Notes under the pieces: generated by a model
What the model was told of the DNA's origin: nothing
What the model saw: only the letters and a program-made list of their open reading frames with translations
Database searches by the model: none
Shown: piece after piece, positions 60,401 through 64,000 of the stretch
How the letters are laid out: every line of letters starts with the position of its first letter
Position numbering within the stretch: the first letter of the stretch is position 1
Assembly (NCBI RefSeq): GCF_008831285.2
Contig: NC_045144.1
Coordinates: 11,697,672-11,761,671 of the forward strand
Length of the DNA: 64,000 nt
Origin: Nymphaea colorata
Taxonomy: Eukaryota; Streptophyta; Magnoliopsida; Nymphaeales; Nymphaeaceae
Direction of reading: 5' to 3'
Position numbers and translations under genes: made by a program

Positions 60401-60661
60401 ACAACTTTCATTGTGTGACAATGGGCTTAGCATATAGGAACTTGGAAGTGGCCAAAGAAGAAATGGACAAAACTATCATGAAACATTTACTTTTTGAGAA
60501 TAAGATGCCCATATTAAATGTCATTTGCAATTCAATAACAACATACCCAAGATGGTACCCAAACAGAATGGCACCCAAGCAGGCAACACCAACATATGGC
60601 AGAACTGTTCCTGAAGATCTTGTCTGGCGACTGTAGGAACTATCAACTTCCAGATCTTCAT
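39198..60661 (-). CDS. pGlcT: Plastidic glucose translocator (sugar porter, MFS), 12 exons seen, first exon missing
   Basis: Exons, 5' to 3' on the minus strand: 60661-60547, 59886-59819, 59610-59478, 59388-59289, 59198-59086, 52384-52291, 52175-52022, 47890-47744, 47640-47567, 40319-40231, 40130-40016, 39380-39198 (stop). All junctions have GT/AG and join in frame, giving about 461 residues. Hallmarks in order: GVACLGAILFGYHLGVVNGA, ADKLGRTKTFMLDAIPLAIG, SEISPTEIRG, PESPRWL, FQQFAGINAVVYYST, DRQGRKSL, PALLLPEIFASRIRAKAVA, and ETKGRSLEEIELAL at the C-terminus. These match the Arabidopsis plastidic glucose translocator family, an inner-envelope exporter of glucose from starch breakdown. The exon with ATG and transit peptide is not visible; exon 60661 opens inside a codon after a GTCAG acceptor. 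Introns of 6.7, 4.1 and 7.2 kb hold foreign DNA. No stop or frameshift was seen. Confidence 0.95.
41277..41758 (+). repeat. 5' LTR of copia-2
   Basis: 482 bp, TGTTAGAATTTAA...GATTTACA. A TATA box CTATAAATA lies at 41578-41586, downstream of a strong hairpin. Confidence 0.97.
41489..41545. promoter_or_regulatory. Hairpin in the U3 of copia-2
   Basis: GCTGTTGGGCCAGCTTCC... (41489-41515) pairs with a nearly perfect inverted copy (41520-41545) across a 4-base loop; one base bulge and one mismatch. The same structure is kept in the 3' LTR at 46531-46587. It sits about 35 bases upstream of the TATA box. Confidence 0.8.
41759..41774 (+). other. Primer binding site of copia-2
   Basis: TGGTATCAGAGCAAGG, Met-tRNA type, directly after the 5' LTR. 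Confidence 0.9.
42055..42903 (+). pseudogene. copia-2 gag (one frameshift, stop in zinc knuckle)
   Basis: The frame starts at MDERTSSTPLPKLTSSNYVS and includes MEHFIRSKGLWGLVDG and the UBN2-like LQMKIASLQQGDKSIKEYVG. Near 42580-42620 the frame shifts, and the remainder continues as VPSMNEAIAELQMEENRLNF in another frame (42654 onward). The zinc knuckle CFHC(stop)EEGHTKLRC has TAA at about 42867-42869, between the second Cys and the His. The start was chosen at 42055 because similarity to plant copia Gag begins there; an upstream in-frame Met at 41962 lies in the leader. Confidence 0.85.
42903..46298 (+). pseudogene. copia-2 pol (protease, integrase, RT, RNase H; interrupted)
   Basis: Protease carries WILDSEASFHMT, where Gly of the usual DSGA is Glu. 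The integrase zinc site HQRLEHSS...CDDCIKAK is followed by VHSDV and a TGA at 43674-43676 replacing the usual Trp. The core resumes at 43692 (FVDYYSQYAWVYFLKRKSE, FRSDSRGEF, NGVAERKHRH) and is broken by a fold-back duplication at 43887-44166. From 44203 to 45588 a long frame holds a poly-Asp tract, the RT motifs QLDVKNAFLNG and YVDDMIITG, both intact, and a DLGKLTYFLGIE box. A frameshift near 45570 leads to RNase H (DADWGGDPNN, LSTEAEYRAMA, CDNKS) ending 46298. Confidence 0.92.
43887..44166. repeat. Near-perfect 134-bp inverted duplication (fold-back) within integrase
   Basis: The left arm 43887-44020 and right arm 44033-44166 are reverse complements with about four mismatches and no indel, around a 12-base spacer TGTTCCAAAAAA. 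The A6T6-type microhomology AAAAATTTTT lies at the spacer and again at the right junction (about 44164-44174), after which integrase-like sequence (WAKAILTSIYLINRMPS) resumes. The duplicate introduces stops and separates the integrase into two parts. Confidence 0.95.
46301..46310 (+). other. Polypurine tract of copia-2
   Basis: TTGAGGGGGG directly before the 3' LTR. Confidence 0.85.
46311..46816 (+). repeat. 3' LTR of copia-2
   Basis: 506 bp; longer than the 5' LTR mainly because of about 15 extra bases (CTTGTTTTGTTAAGG region near 46640-46660). The U3 hairpin and TATA box are preserved. Confidence 0.97.
46847..47247. repeat. Tandem duplication of about 200 bp in a pGlcT intron
   Basis: CACTGTTTATTCTAAATATAAC starts the units at 46847 and 47049; both contain GGACAGACAGACA and ATTATTCACTCATGGAGATG and run to GCAAGAAGCTGG. 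A few substitutions and a small deletion (AGAACCATC versus CTATC) distinguish them. The array starts about 25 bases right of the copia-2 target duplication. Confidence 0.95.
47248..47566. other. pGlcT intron DNA between the tandem duplication and exon 47567-47640
   Basis: Non-coding intron sequence; nothing further recognised. Confidence 0.6.
49173..49465 (+). pseudogene. copia reverse transcriptase remnant in a pGlcT intron
   Basis: QLYIKNAFRHRELKEEVYIE corresponds to the QLDVKNAFLHG.LxEEVYM motif of copia RT, followed after breaks by a PYGLxQA-like region and, at about 49410-49450, STWLLIHVDDIFVIGNS, the YVDD box region. It is heavily decayed and lacks LTRs. Confidence 0.75.
51046..51423 (-). 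pseudogene. matR: Nuclear copy of mitochondrial maturase matR (NUMT)
   Basis: On the minus strand, GHWAGS, then FPIQIKAPIKKIL, PWPTHVACLTNVSDGDI, AGIAISPLSYYRCRDNLDQV and VDYQICWSAIF match the C-terminal part of MatR, the group II intron maturase encoded inside nad1 in plant mitochondria. After HKHK an extra base (T-run at about 51124-51127) shifts the frame, and SSARNIIPKYPKDSHIVNQE continues in the next frame. About 375 bp are kept at higher GC than the surroundings, bounded on both sides by TA-rich microsatellites. MatR is organelle-encoded in plants, so this copy is a dead insert. Confidence 0.88.
51424..51476. repeat. (TA)n microsatellite bordering the NUMT
   Basis: About 26 TA units. 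A second (TA)/(CATA) tract lies on the other side at about 51003-51045, so the organelle segment is framed by simple repeats. Confidence 0.95.
52728..55200 (+). mobile_element. Truncated Ty3/gypsy retrotransposon in a pGlcT intron
   Basis: A Met-tRNA-type primer site TGGTATCAGAGCCCGATG (52965-52982) is preceded by a probable 5' LTR starting TGTTAGCAGACACTC (about 52728) and ending GGGTAACA (52962). Gag, protease and half of RT follow; connection, RNase H, integrase and 3' LTR are absent. The LTR start is inferred, since there is no second LTR to compare. Confidence 0.75.
52980..55200 (+). pseudogene. gypsy gag-pol fragment (gag, zinc knuckle, protease, partial RT)
   Basis: A coiled N-terminal segment (MTTKEVLAVVEALRKQ…, 52980-53333) is followed by the Retrotrans_gag domain with FPKPKFNGDDPLSWIFRAEQ (from about 53347), interrupted by TAG codons near 53490. 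A degenerate knuckle CEQKWTPGHTCKK and a protease site ILMDAGSMHNFIG, with Ala for the usual Ser, follow (53997-54260). RT at 54655-55200 includes VRKQDGTWRFGIDYRTLN and LDELQGAEVYYNLYLRDGYH, where the catalytic Asp of the usual LDLRSGYH is Tyr. Similarity stops after MVPTSGF. Confidence 0.88.
55201..59085. other. Remainder of the pGlcT 6.7-kb intron
   Basis: A GC-richer patch at about 55240-55680 is unassigned. A 163-codon plus-strand frame at 58015-58506 is unrecognised and lacks supporting features. Microsatellites: (CA)/(TA) at about 57905-57951. Confidence 0.4.
60134..60156. repeat. (GT)n microsatellite in a pGlcT intron
   Basis: TGTGTGTG run of about 20 bases after CATACATA repeats. 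Confidence 0.9.
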
Positions 60662-61174
60662 CTGACAAGATTAACAAACATTTTGATTTTTACTCTGCAC
60701 AAATTGTACCACCTTCAAATCAAATGGGACATTCTGACATATGTATAGATGTTCATTTTCCAGTTTAACAGTACCCCACTTTTATAATGCTTACTTTTTC
60801 CTTTTAACTTGTCGAAGTTTCGATGTGCCTCTATGGTAATTTAAATTTTTCTTGTTAGTAAAAGACCTTTTATATAGCTGTTCAAGTATAGGAAAAAATA
60901 GAAAACATCATGAGAGAAAAAGCACCTTCTGTGATTCTTGGGGTCTCGACAGTCTGCACAGCCTATGCCCTAAAGGTGGTTACACATTCTCATTAGCCCT
61001 AAAGGTGCACATGGAAAAGGGAAGAAGGTGCCATGGAGGGGGTGTTTGATTGCAGTAACCCCTTTGGATAGGCTTCATCTAGTAAACTTATCCCGGGAGA
61101 ATTCAACTATTGATGAATTTTCAACAGTGTTTGAACTGGATGAGGCTAAGGGAAGAAGGTGCCATACAGTTATG
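60662..61174. other. Upstream DNA of pGlcT exon 60547-60661 (probably intron 1)
   Basis: The acceptor CTTGTCAG directly precedes the exon on the minus strand. Part of about 60950-61160 contains internally repeated GGGAAGAAGGTGCCAT words and may be a further degraded part of the HSP70 pseudogene. Confidence 0.4.
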
Positions 61175-61900
61175 TTTCAGTCTATTCAATGGATAAGGCT
61201 ACTGGAAGGAGAAGGCTGTGACCATTGTTAAACTATAAATCCTTCACCAGCACGTTGAAGAGGAGTCTCTTAGGATTCCACATCCTTGTAAAATGTGTTA
61301 AGATATTTAATGTCCTTGTTACATGTGAAGAGTCTCTTAGGATTCTATGTTGTAGTTAATTTCCTTGTAATATGTGAAGCCTCCTAGGATTTTATGATGC
61401 AATTAATGTCCTTGTAGCTTGTGAAATCTCCTAGGATTCTACGATTGGAGACTATTAGAATTCTGGAAATGGGATTATAAATAGAGGCCGTGCCAACCAT
61501 TTTGGTCATGGCTTCTTCTCCTCATCTTCTTCTTGTTCACTCTTTCTCTCTATATATTCCTGCGTGAATGCTGATTTCAGAACTTGGATATTGGTGCTTG
61601 AATTTCTTACAACCATGAGGTCATCTACAGTTCTTTATGAAGATGAAATCCAGAAAATGGTCAAGAAAGTAGAGATGCATGCACTGGAAGACCAGAAGAG
61701 AAAAAATTTGATCGAGTAAAGACTGTGCTGGTACTGCCATCCACGGTATTAAGAAGTGCTTGAATGAGTATGTTAATAAGATACCTGCAGAGGTGCGTCC
61801 AAGAGTCTCAGCAGTAACAAAGTTAAGGAAGTCAATAGCTGGTGACAACTTAGAGATGAACAATAAAATTGAAGCGGAGTATGAGGATATCAAGAAGTAA
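61175..61900 (+). pseudogene. Mitochondrial-type HSP70 pseudogene, split by a solo LTR
   Basis: Left of the LTR, MDKATG plus a GAAGGCTGTGACCAT segment corresponds to the …KDKATGKEQ.I.IRSSGG… region of mitochondrial HSP70. Right of the LTR, the match continues without an intron: YEDEIQKMVKKVEMHALEDQ, then after a frameshift LNEYVNKIPAEV and SIAGDNLE, ending IKK-stop at 61900. This is the start of the C-terminal lid. Frame changes and absence of the ATPase domain show it is dead. Lack of introns fits a processed copy but the piece is too short to be sure. Confidence 0.75.
61226..61611 (+). repeat. Solo copia-type LTR with intact target duplication
   Basis: 386 bp, TGTTAAACTATAAATCC...AATTTCTTACA, flanked by ACCAT on both sides (61221-61225 and 61612-61616). 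It contains imperfect tandem repeats of a CTTAGGATTCTA...CTTGTAATATGTGAAG unit, a TATA box ATTATAAATAG (about 61474-61484) and a TCTTCTTCTTGTTCACTC stretch. It is related to the LTR at 63443-63789. No internal retrotransposon DNA follows, so recombination between two LTRs is the likely origin. Confidence 0.9.
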
Positions 61901-62615
61901 ATCTCTCTCTCTCTCTATCTTTCTTTGCACCTAGTCCCTAAATACTCCAAACCACAAGGCTTGTGCTATACATAAAATGCACAGGAGTACCCACATGAAA
62001 TTTACAATAACCAACAGTATTTCAAAAATTTCTTCTCAACATTCTTCTGGGGGAGTAAGAAAGGCTCTAAGAATTTCAAATTTACTATTACTGTTTTTTA
62101 AAATAACAAGAAACTCAAACTGCACTCTTCCTAACTAGACGTGCAATATTTTGAAAATATTAAGTAACATGGTTCCTAAGTTCCTAACCATCTCGCTTCT
62201 ATCTTTCTAATATTATTAGTAGCTTATTCCTTGAAACTGTAATTGAATAAAACTTGAAAAAGCAATTTGTACTACAAGGCATGCAGAATACAAAGACTTC
62301 CAACTATTAAAACATTAGGCTGAGAATCAGTGTTGTACATATCGTACAAAATAGAGGCATAAAATAAGATATACATTTGTATCTACTGGGAAAAATCAAT
62401 AGGATCCATAAGAGGGAGCATCGGCCCCATATTGCATGTATCTTAGAACACAATCCCCATGTCATACAATAGTGTTTGACAGAAAGAAAAGGGTACTTGA
62501 GACCACCTTTTGTTTTGGGTTCAAGAAGGCCCTCTCTTCCCCACTTTTCAACACTATCAGCCTTCAGGAGTTCGTTAAAAATCTGGTATGAGCCACACTT
62601 TGTTTTCAACACGTT
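61901..62615. other. Unassigned interval
   Basis: (CT)n at about 61903-61916. A 101-codon minus-strand frame (62612-62307) is unrecognised. No sign of the missing pGlcT first exon was found here. Confidence 0.35.
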
Positions 62616-62620
62616 CAGAT

Positions 62621-63442
62621 TGTGCAGAAAATAGAGAGTAAGGAACAGAAGAACACATGATGGACGAGAGGCTGAAAACTTAGTGCATGCCTCTGCCAGT
62701 CCCTGAACTTACATTAGTAGCAAGGAAATAACACAACAAAGGAAATTACAACATATGCTATTAATAAGTGATGGGATAAAAGAACGTGTGTTTTTTATCT
62801 GACCCAGATCCAAACACATCTATTTTAACACCCTCCCTCAAGTTGTACATGGTCTTTGAGCATGTACAACTTGCTCTTCAATAACCAGAATTGTCGCCCT
62901 GTCAGTCCTTTTGTCAACAAATCTGTTGTTTGATCTTCCGTTTTTACATGATGGGGTTCTATCTCCTATAGTTCAACCTTCTGACGAATAAAATGTTGAT
63001 CAATTTTAATGTGTTTTGTTCTGCTGTGTTGAATGGGATCAAAGGCAATACTTTTTTGCACTTTGGCTGTCACATAGGACTATAGACCATGCTATGGCTT
63101 CTCCTAAATCACTCAATAGATCTCTAATCCAAGTTACTTCTGCTCTCTGCCGCCATTGACCTATACTCTACCTCTGTACTTGAGCGTGCAACTGCTTTTT
63201 GCTTCCTACTACTCCAGGATACTAAATTACTTCCAATGAAAAAACAATAACCAGATATAGATCCTCTCTCATCTGGATCTCCAGCCCAATTCACATTTGT
63301 ATAGGTAAGAAATTAATGGCTTTGATCTAAACACTAACTCTTCTAATAGATAAGTCCATTACCTATGGTTCCCTTTAAACAACGCAAAATATGCTTCACA
63401 ACCTCCATGTGACTCTTGTTAAAATCCAGCACATTCTCACGA
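62621..63442 (-). mobile_element. Old copia element, 3' part (RT/RNase H end, PPT and LTR), minus strand
   Basis: Minus-strand reading from 63442 gives HMEVVKHILRCLKGT, then [18 protein letters not shown] and [15 protein letters not shown] (RNase H), a stop-ridden end, the polypurine tract CTTGAGGGAGGG (62831-62842) and an LTR starting TGTTAAAATAG at 62830 and probably ending TGCACA at about 62621. The 5' portion is interrupted by the copia element that begins at 63443. Confidence 0.85.
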
Positions 63443-63789
63443 TGTTCAAAGTCCTTGTAATATGTGAAGTCTCTTAGGATTCTACGTTCTTGTAGAATGT
63501 GTTGAGGTAGTTAATGTCATTGTAATATGTGAAGAGTCTCTTAGGATTCTACGTTCTTGTAGAATGTGTTGAGGTATTTAATGTCATTGTACTATGTGAA
63601 GAGTCTCCTAGGATTCTACAATTGGAGACTCTTCGAATTCTAAAATTGAAATTATAAATAGGGCCTGGGCAGACCATCCTGGTCACGGCTTCTTCCCCTC
63701 AGCTTCTTCTTGTTTTCATTCACTCTCTCTCTATCTTCCTGCGTGAGTGCTGTTTTCTGGCTTCAGATATTGGTGCTAGATTTCTATCA
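63443..63789 (+). repeat. 5' LTR of copia-3
   Basis: 347 bp, TGTTCAAAGTCC...GATTTCTATCA. It holds two to three imperfect copies of a roughly 65-bp unit (…GTGAAGAGTCTCTTAGGATTC…), then ATTATAAATAGGG as TATA box at about 63652. Confidence 0.85.
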
Positions 63790-64000
63790 TGGTTTCAGAG
63801 CGCCAGGTTACGTTATCTCTACCTAACAAAATGCCCAAACAAGTTTGATCTGGTTAGAACTCTTTTCTCATCTTATCTCTATCCTGAATTTACTTTTCTC
63901 TTGCGTAATTCTTGTTCCTTTTTCTTCTTGCTTACCTAAGGATACATCTTATTATATCGTGTCTTCTTTCCCTCTCATCTTCTACCTGTATACCCTTCTT
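63443..64000 (+). mobile_element. Third copia element (copia-3), left end, running off the window
   Basis: The 5' LTR (63443-63789) is followed by a primer site TGGTTTCAGAGCGCCAGG (63790-63807) and leader DNA. Its LTR is related to the solo LTR at 61226-61611. It has landed inside the minus-strand copia; CACGA at 63438-63442 is the expected left target duplicate, with its partner outside the window. Confidence 0.85.

Noticed and set aside
1-64000. CRISPR arrays, bacterial operons, riboswitches, tRNA or rRNA genes
   Set aside because: No direct-repeat/spacer array, no tRNA A/B-box cloverleaf and no rRNA-like block were seen; the organism is a plant.

Overview
This window is nuclear DNA of a flowering plant. 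The evidence is spliceosomal GT-AG introns, a plant single-C2H2 zinc-finger gene with an EAR motif, a plastidic glucose transporter gene, plant-type Ty1/copia, Ty3/gypsy, CACTA, PIF/Harbinger and hAT repeats, and a nuclear copy of mitochondrial matR. The DNA is AT-rich. I cannot name the species.

Only two genes look intact. (1) An intronless C2H2 zinc-finger repressor-like gene lies on the minus strand at 8269-9009. (2) A plastidic glucose translocator (pGlcT-type sugar porter) lies on the minus strand. Twelve exons, all in frame and with GT/AG borders, run from 60661 down to the stop codon at 39198. The transit-peptide exon was not found and is probably beyond the right edge. About 1.4 kb of coding sequence is spread over more than 21.4 kb. 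Three introns of 4.1-7.2 kb hold almost all of that length, and each carries foreign DNA: a copia element with complete LTRs (41277-46816), a copia RT remnant (49173-49465), a mitochondrial matR insert (51046-51423) and a truncated gypsy element (about 52728-55200).

Layout. 1-8 kb: a 2.64-kb PIF/Harbinger-type element that has captured exons of a KEOPS/Kae1 (OSGEP) gene, then a CACTA transposase remnant. 8-9 kb: the zinc-finger gene. 9-16.6 kb: gene-poor DNA with a small MITE. 16.65-21.85 kb: a decayed but structurally complete copia element with TSD CTCCT. 22-34 kb: gene-poor DNA with a copia integrase scrap, CACTA-like subterminal repeats and a 426-bp hAT MITE. 34.7-37.8 kb: pseudogene scraps (methylesterase-like, NPF transporter-like) and one end of a second Harbinger-family element. 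38.8-60.7 kb: the pGlcT gene. 60.7-64 kb: a mitochondrial-HSP70 pseudogene split by a solo LTR with TSD ACCAT, an old minus-strand copia, and a third copia inserted into that one and running off the window.

I see no new multi-gene system. The unusual content is mutational and structural: gene capture by a DNA transposon with the empty site preserved in a tandem copy, a 134-bp fold-back duplication inside a copia integrase, an organelle insert in an intron, and nested LTR insertions that can be ordered in time.
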